A stretch of DNA of 64,000 nt from Notospermus geniculatus (lineage: Eukaryota > Nemertea > Pilidiophora > Heteronemertea > Lineidae), in contig NMRB01000214.1 of the NCBI GenBank assembly GCA_002633025.1, positions 300,739 to 364,738 on the forward strand, read 5' to 3'. The translations under genes and the position numbers were made by a program. The first letter of the stretch is position 1, and every line of letters begins with the position of its first letter. The notes under the pieces are model-generated. The model searched no databases. It had not been told where the DNA came from and saw only the letters and a list, made by a program, of their open reading frames with translations. Positions 1 to 13,181 of the stretch are shown here, piece after piece.

Positions 1-21
1 GAGCTCAAACATTTCTGTTAC

Positions 22-3000
22 CTGAGGTGTGGGATTCACTTTCGTCGTCTGTATCGGAGTGGAAGAGGCGAGTCCCGTGGACACCAGATTTGTGGACGTG
101 TTCAGTGTTTGCTGAGGAAGTAACGTCACAACACGACTCTGCTGAGATGCCATCGTCGTTGGGGCATAAATAAATGTCTGTGGTTTTGATTGCACGGTCC
201 CAGGCCCAGCTACACGTTGTGTTGCTATTGGCTGGAAGAACACCGGACCCGCCGCTGATCCGTTCAGAACAATTTGTGTTCCTGCTCGTAGTGTTATTTG
301 GCCCGGTCGAACAGGCACTGTGACACCCTGAGGACTAACTGTGGGCGTTGCTGCTGGTCTGAGAGCTATTGCATTGTTTGGAGTAACAGAGGTAACTTTT
401 GTTAGAGTAGCTTGCTTGGATTTCGATGTAACATCATCGTCATCAGTAAGATCCACCACAACTTGTTTAGGATTACTGTTTTTGTTTGTATTAGACACAG
501 GCGAAGCACTTTGCATTTGCACAGGTTGTAATGTTGACTGTGCTGCTGCAGGCTTCGGTTGTGTCGAATTCGGCACCATAACTAGAGTTGGAGCTCCCTC
601 TCGTTTGTTATTGAGCATAGAACGCACGGTCGTAGGACCCGCAACAACCGGCCCAGCGGTTAATGTTCCCGTTGCAGAAGAGTCTAGAACTGCTCGAACA
701 GGCACCGATGATGTCATTTTCCCAACTTGAGCTAAATTTCCCTGAATCAAAGCTGGCCGATACTGTACAACATTAGAAGTAGTCTGATTGGTCGCTTGTC
801 CCGTTGACGATGTGAGTTGAACATTTGCCATATTCGGTTGTCCGATGACGCTTCGTATCTGATTCTGCACCGACATGGGAATCTGTATTGTCTGGAGTTG
901 GCTGCTAGAACTTTGAATCTGAAATGAACAGTTAGGAATAAAAGATGTGTAAAGTACGAAAGCCCAGAATGCTCATCCAAAATTCAATATTGAATTTTGA
1001 AGTGAGAAAATTGCCACTTCAAAATTCAGAATTCAATATTGAATTTTGAAGTGAACAAATAGCCCCACTTCAAAAATCAAAATTCAATACTGAACTGGTC
1101 ATCGGTTTCAAAATGGCTGGCGTCCAAAAAATCAAGGTGATGGAGGACAATGGGAATGATAGCCTTGTTGCTTATACGTTTCTAATAGCTGATCAATTTA
1201 CATTGGAAACACTTGGTGAATTCAGTACACATATAATTCTCATTCAAAATTCAAAATGGGGAGCGTGGTGGCATAATGGCATAATGGTTAGGGCTGTGGA
1301 CTTGTGATCCATCGTGTGCGCTATATTGTGGCTGCCCTTTGGTTTCTACAGAAAGGTTTCTGAATCATAGGCTGGGGTAATAATGTGTGAAGCGCTTAGA
1401 GAGCATAATATGCTGTGAAGCGCTATCAGAACTCACCATTATTATTATTAATTCAAAATTGAATTTCGAAGTGAGAAAATTGGCAATTGAATTTTGAAGT
1501 GAGAAAATTGGCACTTCAAAATTCAAAATTGAATTTTGAAGCAGGCAAACAGTGCCACTTCAAATTCGAATTAGTGGAACCTAATTACCAGCCATCTAAT
1601 TACTAGCCAATCAGATCCTGCGTATCTTGACGCTTTGGCCAATGATTATTGTGGTGACATACTTGACAATGGCTCATCTCTAACAATTCCTTGCCAGAGC
1701 TAACCATAAGTAAATCTATAAGTACCGAATTCCTCATTCGATAGGTTAGTCTAAGTATTCACCAGTTCTGGGAAAATGGTACCCGGAAAAAACATGTAAA
1801 TCATGTCCATAAATTTGCATGCAGTTGTTCCAAATTCAAGGATAATAGGCAGAAATAGGTATCACAGGGACTTGGTGTGATAGCAAAACATAACAATATG
1901 GTTCCCCATCATATGAAAGCGATGATTTACATTGTACATGTTTTTCCTGGTACCATTTTCCCAGAACTGGTGAATACTTTGACTAAACCTATAGAATGAG
2001 GAATTCAGTAATTATAGATTTGCTCACGGTTAGCTCTGGCAAGGAATTGTTAGAGCCGAGCCTCCATTGCAAATCTAAGTAAAGTATGTCACCACAATAA
2101 TCATTGGCCAAACAAAGCGTCAAGAAACGCAGGATCTGACTGACGGCTCGTAATTAGGTTCCACAAATTCGAATCCGAAGTGGCAGTGTTTGCCCACTTT
2201 AAAATTCAATATTGAATTTTAAATTGCCAGTTTTCTCCCTTCAAAATTCAATATTGAATTCTGAATTTTGAAGTGGCAATTTTCTTACTTCAAAATTCAA
2301 TATTGAATTTTTAAAGAGCATTCTGGGCTTTCGTAGGAAAGAGCAAAAGGGTGCATCAAAATCAAAGAACTCATTCCCCAAAACAAAAATTGAGATCGCT
2401 CCAACCAGCCTTACTGCCCTAGTAACATAAATTTACCTGTAGCGGCTTGAAGTTGTTTTGTGCGAGAGAGGCAGCAGAGACAGGTCTGTTGTTGGCATTG
2501 CTGACCAAAACTGGTTTGACGGATCCCGCAGCAACTTTAGGTGGCGTTGTGATAGGAGCCAACACCGTCGACTGGGGTGTACTTCTTGCAGCTTTGGCAC
2601 TGGCTGCTTTAGCCTGGAAATAAGAAACTATTCAGTTAGGCCTAGCATAAAATCATCAACAAGTGAAGAATTTTGCCAGTAAAACAATGGATCATCAATA
2701 CGTGTATTAAAATAGTGAAGATCTTTCCAGTAAAACAATGGACCAAGGATGAAACCTACCTTGCGAGCTTTCCTTCTCCTTTCCTTCCTCTGAAGAGCGA
2801 TGTTTAGTTCCAAAATTTTCTTCTGAAGTTCGCCTGCCTGTGATTTCCAAGCCTCGTTGCTTGCCTGGAGCTCATTTACCCGCTTTCTCAGGGGGGCCAC
2901 CACCTTTTCTATTTCCCTCATCAAACACTGGTTGAGTCTGATTCGGATGAGCTCTCCAAATGCCTGGGAATATACGAAACATAACAGTGATAGTTCACCT

Positions 3001-6000
3001 CAATCTCACCAGATGGAAGCAGTGATCAGGCAACTAAAATCAAATAACCGAGTTCCACCATGACTCATATAACAGCAGATGCATTAGCCGAGTGGGAAAG
3101 AATACTTAGTATGCAGGAGGCTTGTTTCATTTCCCTATAGGCAGCCATTCTGACCAAAAATGTCAACTGTTGAAGACAGCAGTATAGAGACTATAACCTC
3201 TGTTCTGCTACTTGACTAACCTTGTCTGATATCAGCTTCTTATCCCCATCACAAACCGGCTTTATCTCGTCTTTCGTTGGTGCCGTGTAGGGCAAACACA
3301 CCACTGAATCCGGCGTCGATGCACGGCTTGACTTCTCCGTCTTTGAACTGACCTCCACTTTAGTTCGTTTGGCACTAGCACCATTATATTCTTCATCATC
3401 GCCATTGTCCGTGGATGGTACCATTCGCTTTCGTGAGGAGGCAGTTTTACAGTCCTCATCACCTTGGGATGGAGCAGATACTGACCCGGTTTTCTCACTT
3501 TTGATGCCCGGTTTTGAATCAGTCATTGAAATCTCCATCACTTCATAATCACTATCTACTTCTTCCACATCGACTACGACTTCTTTTGTGTCTTTCTTTG
3601 CTTCATCCTTAACAGACGTATCCTCCTCCTTTACCGAGGCATCTGGCACCATTTCAGTAGACGGATCCTTCTCCTTTACTGAGGCATCTGGTACCATTTC
3701 AGATTTATCTCCGGTAGACGAAGGCCTATCCTCCTCCTTTACCGTGGCATCTGGTACCATTTCAGATTTATCTCCAGTAGACGGATCCTTCTCCTTTATC
3801 GAGGCATCTGGCACCATTTCAGATTTATCTTCAGTAGACGGATCCTTCTCCTTTACTGAGGCATCTGGTACCATTTCAGATTTATCTCCAGTAGACGAAG
3901 GCCTATCCTCCTCCTTTACCGTGGCATCTGGTACCATTTCAGATTTATCTCCAGTAGACGGATCCTTCTCCTTTATCGAGGCATCTGGCACCATTTCAGA
4001 TTTATCTTCAGTAGACGGATCCTTCTCCTTTACTGAGGCATCTGGTACCATTTCAGATTTATCTCCAGTAGACGAAGGCCTATCCTCCTCCTTTACCGTG
4101 GCATCTGGTACCATTTCAGATTTATCTCCAGTAGACGGATCCTTCTCCTTTATCGAGGCATCTGGCACCATTTCAGATTTATCTTCAGTAGACGGATCCT
4201 TCTCCTTTACTGAGGCATCTGGTACCATTTCAGATTTATCTCCAGTAGACGAAGGCCTATCCTCCTCCTTTACCGAGGCATCTGGCACCATTTCAGATTT
4301 ATCTCCAGTAGACGAAGGCCTATCCTCCTCCTTTACCGAGGCATCTGGCACCATTTCAGATTTATCTCCAGTAGACGAAGGCCTATCCTCCTCCTTTACC
4401 GAGGCATCTGGCACCATTTCAGATTTATCTCCAGCAGACGAAGGCCTATCCTCCTCCTTTACCGAGGCATCTGGCACCATTTCAGATTTATCTCCAGCAG
4501 ACGAAGGCCTATCCTCCTCCTTTACCGAGGCATCTGGCACCATTTCAGATTTATCTCCAGTAGACGAAGGCCTATCCTCCTCCTTTACCGAGGCATCTGG
4601 CACCATTTCAGATTTATCTCCAGTAGACGAAGGCCTATCCTCCTCCTTTACCGAGGCATCTGGCACCATTTCAGATTTATCTCCAATGGCCTCACTATCT
4701 TTCACTTCAGCTTCAGAGTCCTTTTCAGTGGTTTTTAAAGCTGGAGATTCTGATTTGGATATTGTTGACTCTGACTTTATCTCTTCTTCAATGATAACAA
4801 CAGACGAATCATTGTGGTCAGATTCCGTGGTTTTTGACTGGTCCTCGTGGTCCGATTCGTTGAGGAGACTTGCATCTGGCTCACTCTCTTTGTCAGCTGG
4901 GGGAGGTACATGCATGAAATGAAAAGACACAAAGGACATGTGAATTTTCAAACCATTTGAAAACGAGACGCAGGTGCACCTAGGAGAGATTCAAGTAGGC
5001 ATTGTGGTGAGACCTGTGATCAGTACTGAAACACATGGATTACCACTCACTTCTGATAGTAACAGATCAATAAATTTCTAGAAATCAACTGACCAACCCA
5101 AGGTCCCATCAAAGTAAAGCTGTACAATATTGAGAGATGCATCAAAGTTTCAAGTTGATCAGTTGTGACAGTCTAGATAGTATGTGAACACTTTGGGAAA
5201 TGACTGACATGACTGAGTAGTTAGATCACATCGTCAAATACCCATAATCTGACCTGTGTGACCTTGAAAAGTAGGTGAAGGGTACTAAAATCTGGGTAAA
5301 ACATGTGGAAACCCGTAATTTATGTGTGGTTTTTTTTACATGAAGATGCACAAACACACACAACTTTGTCGCTTTACCACAAATAGTTATGGAGTATAAA
5401 CAGCCTAAAAGGTGTTTTCACATGTAGCCCCCTGGTGACAAGAAACTGAGTTAGAGCATTATGCACAATTAGTGGATGAGTACCTAACACATCTCAAAGT
5501 TTTTTGAATGGTCTGAGAGGAGGTATCACTTTTGGACATGTTAGGAGTAGTTGAGAGGTTAGACATGTTAGATCACATCGTAACATACCATACATGTATC
5601 TGACCTCCGCAACCTTCAAAAGTAGGTCAATGTCAAAACCCTTATGAAATCAAATACTGGCCAAAAGCATGTTTTCATATATCACCCCATGGCGGCAAGA
5701 ACCTAAGCTGGATGGAGCGAAATCCTAAGGGTGTTGTGCATTCAGTGGATGAGTACAAAATGTACCAACACATCATCAAACTCAAAAGTTTGATGTGTGA
5801 TTCGTTGAACAGTCTAGGAGGAGATATCTCTTTTAGGGCAGACTGCTGCACCAACTGATGAATGGTCAGACGGCAAACGGGATAAAATATATCCATTTTT
5901 CTGAGAAAGCAGGAGAAAACAATCAGTTCTTACCTTCATTATTTGGTTTTTCTGGCTCGATCTCCCTCAACAATTCATCCTCGTTTATCTCCTCCTCCTC

Positions 6001-7113
6001 AGCTTCCTCCACCCCCGTGGAGACCTCCGGCTTGTCATCCTCATCCAACAGCGATTCAGCAATATCCTCACAGGTGTCGCCACTCAATGTAACTTCTTTA
6101 TCACAGTTTGAAGGTTTCTTTGCTGCCTCTTGTTCCGACTTGCTTTCAGGAGTGTCAAGAATTTTATCATCCAGCTTTGAGTCAATTCTCTCCTTTGTCG
6201 TTTTCCTTTTATCAGGACTCCCATCGCTAGCGTCGAAGAAAATTTCGTCTTCGACATCGCCGGTAGGAGTCTTGGGCCGTGATGGAGCCGAATCACTGCT
6301 GAAAGTCGCACTTCTTCTCACACTGTCCACTGCCTTTTTCACAAGTGCACTAACAGACATTCTCAAAGGAGACTGAATACTAAGACTTGCTGCATCAAGT
6401 TTACAGGTCTTGGGATTATCATTATCAACATTAACATCATCATCATCGATAACAGCAACGTTATCATCTCCGTTAGATTTTTTATCACCATCGTCATTTT
6501 TGAGATCAGCGACAACATTGGAAGAAGATTCATCCATTTTTTCAACTCCATCCAATGCAGTATTTTCGTCAGCCAAACAAGTTTCAACACTATTGTTTCC
6601 ATTAGTGACATTGCTTTTCTCGTCATTGTTTTCATGGTCCGTCTTCTGTGGGACTGCATCATCTGCATCCACTTCCATCTCTGTCTCATCTCTGGCTGCA
6701 ACAGACTCCACTTCTTTCTCATTACCTCCATCCTCATCACCACCCTGGTCCCCATTACTCGTCTCTGCCTTACAGGACTCCCCAATGTTCTCATGGCCAT
6801 TTGTCTCTGCGACTTCCATTGGTTTATCAGTATACTCAGAATTCTTGATTACATCCATTGAATTACATGTAGACTTTGCACTCGCATTATTTTCTTTCCG
6901 TTCAGCATCATCTTTGGCGTCCACATCCCCAACACTCGATGAACCAGTCCTTCCATCTGCCCCTCCAGAATCCTTCCCTGACTTGGCCATAACTTCTTGC
7001 TTCAGCAGGCTTACAACATCCTCCTTGATGGCTGGGCACGAATGGTCCTTTTCACCATTCAGAGTGGTCTTGTCAGGCTGCATGGTTACCACCGTAGTGC
7101 CACCTTCACTCAT
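22..7113 (-). CDS. ATF7IP: ATF7IP-like chromatin cofactor (partial, 3' end off window)
   Basis: Five coding exons on the minus strand with matching phases: 7113-5934 (ATG), 4896-3221, 2963-2760, 2613-2437 and 918-22, the last ending at a CAG|GTAACA donor. About 1378 residues are visible. ATF7IP/MCAF binds the H3K9 methyltransferase SETDB1 and SUMO in the nucleus. Seen here: a long acidic Ser/Glu-rich N-terminus; an 18-unit repeat array in exon 2; basic stretches (SRKR, AKRTKVEV) after it; a coiled coil of about 68 residues (exon 3, about 953-1020) where the SETDB1-binding helix is expected; then a low-complexity Q/T/P region with VRSMLNNKRE (about 1177) and the SUMO-interacting motif VVVDLTDDDD (about 1232). 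Human ATF7IP has VRQMLESKRN and VIDLTMDDE in the same order. The C-terminal fibronectin III domain expected for the family would lie left of the window. A TTCCAG acceptor 12 nt before the ATG suggests a 5' UTR intron. No other family fits this motif order. Confidence 0.82.
955..2335. mobile_element. Composite foldback element in ATF7IP-like intron
   Basis: Both ends carry an inverted terminal repeat, TACGAAAGCCCAGAATGCTC at 955 and its complement ending at 2335. Inside each end are copies of the palindrome TTCAATATTGAA with TTGAAGTG linkers. The core, about 1556-2183, is a second inverted repeat with arms of about 300 bp folding near 1860. A SINE sits in the left half, so the two sides are unequal. 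No protein is encoded. The element lies wholly inside the intron between exons 918-22 and 2613-2437. Confidence 0.8.
1258..1450 (+). mobile_element. tRNA-derived SINE
   Basis: The head is tRNA-like, with an A-box-like stretch (GCATAATGGTTAGGGC). The tail carries two AGCGCT motifs (GTGTGAAGCGCTTAGAG and GTGAAGCGCTATCAGAA) and ends in ATT trinucleotide repeats, a typical SINE 3' end. It interrupts the left half of the foldback element. Confidence 0.65.
3640..4690 (-). repeat. Coding tandem repeat (21-aa and 19-aa units) in ATF7IP-like exon 2
   Basis: About 17 full units and one partial unit lie in frame. The long unit (63 nt) reads GDKSEMVPDASVKEEDRPSST with S/T/A variants. The short unit (57 nt) ends VKEKDPST or IKEKDPST. 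Seven long units come first in the protein, then three copies of a short-short-long trio (177 nt higher-order repeat), then one last short and one partial unit. Neighbouring units are almost identical in DNA, which points to recent expansion. Long units contain VKEE, a psi-K-x-E SUMOylation consensus; short units lose the final Glu. Confidence 0.95.
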
Positions 7114-9165
7114 TCTGCTCTTCAGCTGGAAATGTGGCGCCGTGAACTCTCTATCTTTCTGACATTACATTAACGTCATCATCATCTGCAAGCAGAGAGA
7201 TTGAATCATGTGGTGGTACTACCAAGAAGGGCTGTAAGCCCAGATTCAAGATGGCTGCCAATCAGCCATTATTTGATGATTTGACTTTACATTTGGTACC
7301 TAGAACCATGGCTGCAGTAGTTTATGAGATGACGAGATATGGGCCAAATGGCATTTTCCAAGATGGCCACCTGGCACTGGCAGCCATATTAAATATGGTT
7401 GCCAGGTGGCAATCTGGCAGCCAATCGGACTTCAATTCAAATTTTAAAGTCCAACCGGCCGAAATTTGCTGTATTTATATAGGCCAACACAAAGAGGGAA
7501 CCTAAGGTACCACAGACAGAGTAACAGAAATCTTTCTTCACCGAGAAGAGAAAACCTCCTTACTGTCAGTGACAGGTAAAGAGATCTTCAAAGAACAGTT
7601 CAGGAAACACTTTTTGCTTCTGAAGCCAAATACAGTTCCACCCATACTGGAAATATGTCCCTGTTCTGTTTACCAAGCCAGCTTATTCTGATTTAGCAAC
7701 TAGCACCATGGCATTGTTATGTATGGCCATATCCACATACCTCCACACTTCCAATGCCAATAAATGGCCAAAATGGCCGAGAAAAAAATCCTGTCAAGAC
7801 GGCCACAACAACCACATAATACCTTGCCCCAACAAAAGAAACCAACAGAGCTCGTTATCAGGGTTTCCACACACAATTGCTAAACTGAAGTTGAACAATG
7901 CCAGGCACAATTGCTTCAGGGGGAGCTGCCCCCTTTTGTCAAATTGTTGGCATTAAAAGACTTCGTTGTACTCAAGTACAAATGAAAAGTGATAAAATTG
8001 ATACAATTAATTATAAGAAACAATGTGTGGCATTTATGGGTACTTTGTCACAATAGACTAATGCAGTGGCATCGACCATCAACACAGCTAGCCGTACAGC
8101 TCCAGTGCTGCGAAGTCACAAATTGCTCCAAAGAGGTTTCCCCTCAGGAGCCCCATAAGAGCTCTCTACCGAGGCATGTGCATGAGCAGCTGTAAAGATT
8201 ACGCTGCCTGAATTCTCCAATAGATGGGGTTGAAAACTGGTGAATTTAGCACTCAGCCTGACCTGAGGATTGTTCTTTTCACAAATTTGGACTGAGAAAT
8301 TATACTTCTGGCAATGTCTGATCTGATCTGAAGTATACTGTAACTCTAGCAAGCCCTGTTAGTGTTAGATTGCAGAATGTCCAAACGGCCCCTGCTGAAA
8401 AGCCTGTCGAATGGCTCACTTGTATGGGAGGGCCTCAGCTGATCAAATTGTCTTTGTGTGGTGTGGTAGGCTATCATTCAATCAGATCCAAGAAGTAGGC
8501 TACAATGTGAATGAGATCTTTTCTGAAGGAGGTATCAAAGAATTTGGGTTTTTTTTAAAGAATCTTTCTTTCAAGGAAGAGGGGGTATTTCCTTTTTCTT
8601 CAATTCAATAATCTCACTGAGCTGAAGTAGGGTACAGCAGCAGTCTCAAACCCCCAAATCTCCATAATCCTCCTCCATATATTATATCATTCAGCACCAA
8701 CTGACGCTTCACAGACATGAATTTTGTTGTATCCATACGCCATTATGAACAGCCAATCAAATCACAGCAATACTATGACCTGATATACAATGAGCCAATC
8801 CCCAGTCAGTACGGCCATTGAGGGACCATGTCATAAATAGTTTATCTAGTACCGTGCTGTAAAATGAGCAAACTACACGAATGATTACACAACCAGCCAT
8901 TGAAATGAAGAAGTGCAGTTTGAAACAGTGCTTTTGATTGGTGGCGACTTGCTATATATGTAGACATTGCTAATTGGCAATCAACAAGAAAATTTGTCCG
9001 GTGTTTTGGGCTGGTTTGGATAAAACGTATACGGTACATGTAGATGCCAGATATGCCAGAGCAAGAAATTAACTTCGATTTTGAGAATATAAATAAGGGG
9101 TTTTGGATCTTTTCATCGCCGAGTCGAGATGAAAATTATAAAGAGGTAACTCATTGGATACCTTG

Positions 9166-9386
9166 GGCCGATTTAATAGACGTTTGCTAAGCTAACCATT
9201 GGTTCCACCAAAAATAGATCTATGTGCGAAAAATGCACAACTAAATTTTTCACCAAAAAGCCCCATTTTCTAAGCTAGCGCTTACGGTACTATCCATCCA
9301 AACAGGGCTTTTTGGGTGAAAATTTAGTTAATATCTATTTTTGGTGGAACCAATGGTTAGCTTAGCAAACGTCTTTTTAATCGGCC
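9166..9386. mobile_element. Foldback MITE, 221 bp
   Basis: The arms begin GGCCGATTTAATAGACGTTT and end with the matching complement (AAACGTCTTTTTAATCGGCC). The arms continue inward through GCTAAGCTAACCATTGG for about 55 bp. There is no coding potential. Confidence 0.75.
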
Positions 9387-10835
9387 ACTTGTCAGCCGAT
9401 ACTACATTGCGTGAATGTTTGTGTACTTCCATTCATTTCATTAGAATTATCGACATTTAACCAATGATACATTATGGAGTAGGGGTCAGTCTGTAGTCCA
9501 CATCGTTCAATATTATTGCTGTGTCTACACAACATGTTTGTACAGCCCAGGAAAAAGCCAAAATATCCTTATCATTGCGGACATGCATGAACCTGAACAG
9601 TACACAAGCTTGGCACAGGTCCAATTCATGTGAATGTGCACGATAAGCAGACAGACAGCGCTACCATTCATTGATCTCCATGTATGTGGAGAATACAGGG
9701 ACCACTCTGGAATAGAATGTGTAACCCCCAAACCAGATGGATAATGGATGGATGGTGAAGGTGTAATAATAAATAGGATCAGCCATGTTGGTTGGTTGTT
9801 TGACTCGAAAAAAATAATATTGCATTGTGTAATAGATTTTTCAGTCAATTCTTGGAATATTTCAATCCAAAGAACAGACATTTGCAATATTCATTAAAAG
9901 AGTACCCGTGTCTTAAAACCATGTGTAACTTCAGCCAATGGACAACAGGCACTTTCTATGCCTTTCCAAAGTTACACCCAGGTGTGTGTCTGTTCACCCC
10001 TTTGATTTTGCCCTTTATGAAAATGGCTGAATTGCCGTCAAAATTTGAATCTACATCAAAATATCCACATACTGAGGTCTTATTGCGAAAGACTTGGCTG
10101 AGATTCAAGCAGCACGCAAGACACATGCATGACATGTAGCAATTCAAGAAAACACCAAAATATCAGTCACTCACTGCTGCAGAGTCATATTCATGAACTC
10201 AAGGGGCCACCACGTTGGCTACATTGGGACTGTGAGGTTCTAGCCAGAAATTTTTCCCAACATGATTTTAAGGCACTGGATTTGAACAAACAGGGTGGTG
10301 TAATAGAAAATGCATTGCATTTACATTTTTAAACAGGGTGGTAAAAATTTGAACAGGGTGGTAAAATGACCTCTGAATTTTGAACAGGGTGGTACAATGT
10401 GGTACCGCCCCCTGTGAAACTGGCCTGGCTAGAACACTACATGTACATGTTCGACCATATCTATAAGATCGAACATATCAAATATATCCACTTCATACGT
10501 ATTGTTACAACTGCCAATCAAATGCAAGCTTGTAATCATGTGACTCGGATTGTATTGATCCCTTTCAATTGTCATTGTTGCCTGCCGTTCCTTTTACCCT
10601 ACATGAATGTATTTGTAGAGCTGGGCATGCCCAACACACAGCTAGGTGTACATGTGAACAGAGCGTGATCAGATAATGGGTCTATTGGGGCACACGATGG
10701 GAGAGCAGACTCGTGACACACATGAATGGGTGAAGTTTACAGCTCCCCCTACAATGTATGTGGTGGGCCATAGATAGGAAAAAAACTTCTGCTCTATATG
10801 ACAATGACCGTAGATTAGAGAGTTTTCCATAAAAG

Positions 10836-11270
10836 GTCGCCGTACACGTTACATTTTTTTCCTTCGAAATATTTCGTACGATTTCTCCTAGTCCTACAAT
10901 TTTATTGGAAGGAAATAAATGTATTTCGCATCCCGCCATAGAGATGATCCCATTTATTTCCTATCCTAGGAAGTATTACGTTGCAGCGTGTAAATGTTAT
11001 TGTGTGTGACGAAAAATATGAGCCCGTCACGGCGTCGTATTTTTTGTAGGATTGACCTTAATTACGTGCGGACAAAGGGGCACAAAGCGTCAATTGTACA
11101 ATAATCTGCTACCACGTTGCACGCGATAGTAATTATTTCCTATAGCATTTTATTGAACAAGAAAAATAGGACAGAACCTATTTGTGGATTTTTTCCTATA
11201 TGGCAAATATACAGTAAAATAAATTCCTACAAAATATTTCGTAGGAAAAAAATGTATCATGTACGCCAGC
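10836..11270. mobile_element. TIR element, about 435 bp, non-coding
   Basis: The left end reads CGCCGTACACGTTACATTTT followed by CCTTCGAAATATTTCGTA. The right end is the inverted match (ACGAAATATTTTGTAGG on the complement, then the GTACG terminus). Arms are about 40 bp and imperfect. No transposase frame is visible inside. Confidence 0.6.
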
Positions 11271-13074
11271 CTTAACCGATACTTTTGACGTACCGGTACA
11301 TTTGTAAGTGTGCTTTTCCTAAGAGAAAACAACGGGGAGGCGGTAAAAAAGATGTGGACCATCGGCATATGTAGAGCTGAGTGTGACAAATATTGGACAA
11401 TTTGTGAGTGTACTCGATGGAAATCGACTGCGACAGAAAACGAGAAATCGAGATAGCAAACCTCGTTTTGATATCAGCCTTCAATAAAATTTGCATCGAG
11501 GAAATTCAGTTCTTCGAAGTGAGCGCCCTCTACCTGAAAAATACAGAATCATCACGACTGATAACCACCATATTAAGTGAACACACAAAATTGAAAAATT
11601 TACACAATAGTTCATTCAAATACAAATCAATAGTTCAAGGACTGCCAAAACTAACCTTTGGAAAGATGTTTCATTTGACCTACTTATCCATAGTACACAC
11701 ACTGTAGCTGTACACCAGCACACACCAACAAGCATCAGCCAAATCTCTATAGGTGTCGAACACTCAACCAAGCTTTATAAATGACGGACTACTTTTACAA
11801 TGCATTATGCAAATTGTCTGTGGCACTGGGGCTGTGGGCACCCTGTCAGTGCCAATGGCTGACCAATGCCAATGGAAGTGTACGGAAGTTGCCAGAGGCA
11901 AAAATGCATTTTTGCCTGCGCCTGGGATTGGGAAATAATCAGAGGGTGTAGTATTGATTGAAGAGTTTTCCATGAGGGTTTCATGCGACTTCCCATTTGG
12001 CGACTTGCTTCTCCGTGTAGGCTGCGGATTGGCACTTTTTCACATTTGAAAACGCAAGGGACTGACGTTGGGAAACCAGACCAAGTACAGCAGGCGGGTC
12101 AGCCCTTGCTCAGCTAGACTTGCACTGTCACTTGCCAGATAAAGTGTGACAATATCGACAGAAGAAACAGCTCAGGACTGTGCTGCTATTTTCTGACATG
12201 GCACGAGTGGACGGGGAAATATTCTGTACCGACTCCCTAAAATGAAACTTAGTCTTCCGCTGCCATCTAAACAGAACATAGCGTCAAGTTCGGCAAGCTT
12301 TCCCTCTCTCCAATCTGGCTCCAGCCTCATGTGCATGTGTCTGTAGCCAATAAACAGTAGATCTACATGTACACCAATCGCCATGCACATTAAGATATGG
12401 TTACTATAGCAACCCAAGAGCAATACCAGCATGACACCGTGGATTTGAATGTGTGAGCCCCAAAGCAGAATGTTATCAACAACACGATGGCTCAATCAAA
12501 ACAACATAGTATTGTACATGGTGATGTACAGTACTACAGGCTGCAGTGCAAACAAGCCTTGGCTTGCAATGCAACCTACTGACCTGACACACTGACCCTA
12601 GGCTATAGATTATAGATATATATGTAAAGGTTGAAATAAAGTACCGGTACATGTATAACTATAAGCCCAACATCGGTCTTCATAATGATTTCATATTTAA
12701 ATCATATTTAAATCACATCACAATCAAAATGTAACGCCAACGGCATTAAAAATCACCAAATTAGAACACTCCAGGTACCGGTAGGTCAAACATGTCAAAT
12801 ATTAGAAAATCAATGTGCAACCTTCTGTTCAATCATTGTGGCAAAAAATGGAAATCTCTGTGACCTTGAAAAGAATCATGTCAAATCGAAAACCCTTAAA
12901 AATTATGTACCGGTATCCGTTTGTTAGAAGTGTCTGATTTGAGTGAGGATCCGACCAATAATTTTGATTTATCGACTTGGCCCCAGGTGGCAGAATCGGC
13001 CCCAGAATTGACAATCTGATTCTGAATCAGCTTTGTGGGAGACCTGTGCTGTGGTGCTGTGACCACCAGGCAGC

Positions 13075-13181
13075 AGGCCTTGCCGTTTGACGGGCGCGAT
13101 TTTGCATGCACCTCGCAAACAATAGAAATTCTATTGTTTGTGAGGTGCATGCAAAATCGCGCCCGTCAAACGGCAAGGCCT
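13075..13181. repeat. Near-perfect 107-bp palindrome
   Basis: The 53-bp arms differ at one position and meet almost without a spacer at AATAGAAATTCTATT. The outer edge is AGGCCTTGCCGTTTGACGGG and its complement. It could extrude as a cruciform or be transcribed as a hairpin. Two open frames crossing it are by-products of the symmetry. Confidence 0.9.

Larger units (their letters stand above)
7126..13074. other. Gene-poor interval, no supported coding gene
   Basis: Upstream flank of the ATF7IP-like gene. I see a small palindrome at 7366-7410 (GCCACCTGGC arms), CAGGGTGGTA direct repeats near 10335-10395, and foldback elements at 9166-9386 and 10836-11270. Several ATG-started frames of 60-107 codons occur, but none has a recognisable motif, flanking splice sites or a plausible continuation. 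The first non-coding exon of the ATF7IP-like gene may lie here. Confidence 0.5.

Noticed and set aside
3588-4922. 444-codon open frame on the plus strand
   Set aside because: It is the antisense reading of the ATF7IP-like repeat exon; the 63/57-nt periodicity keeps it open.
5858-7162. Ser-rich plus-strand frames
   Set aside because: Antisense shadows of the acidic first exon of the ATF7IP-like gene.
12172-12495. 107-codon minus frame with a hydrophobic stretch
   Set aside because: No signal-peptide context, splice sites or family motif.
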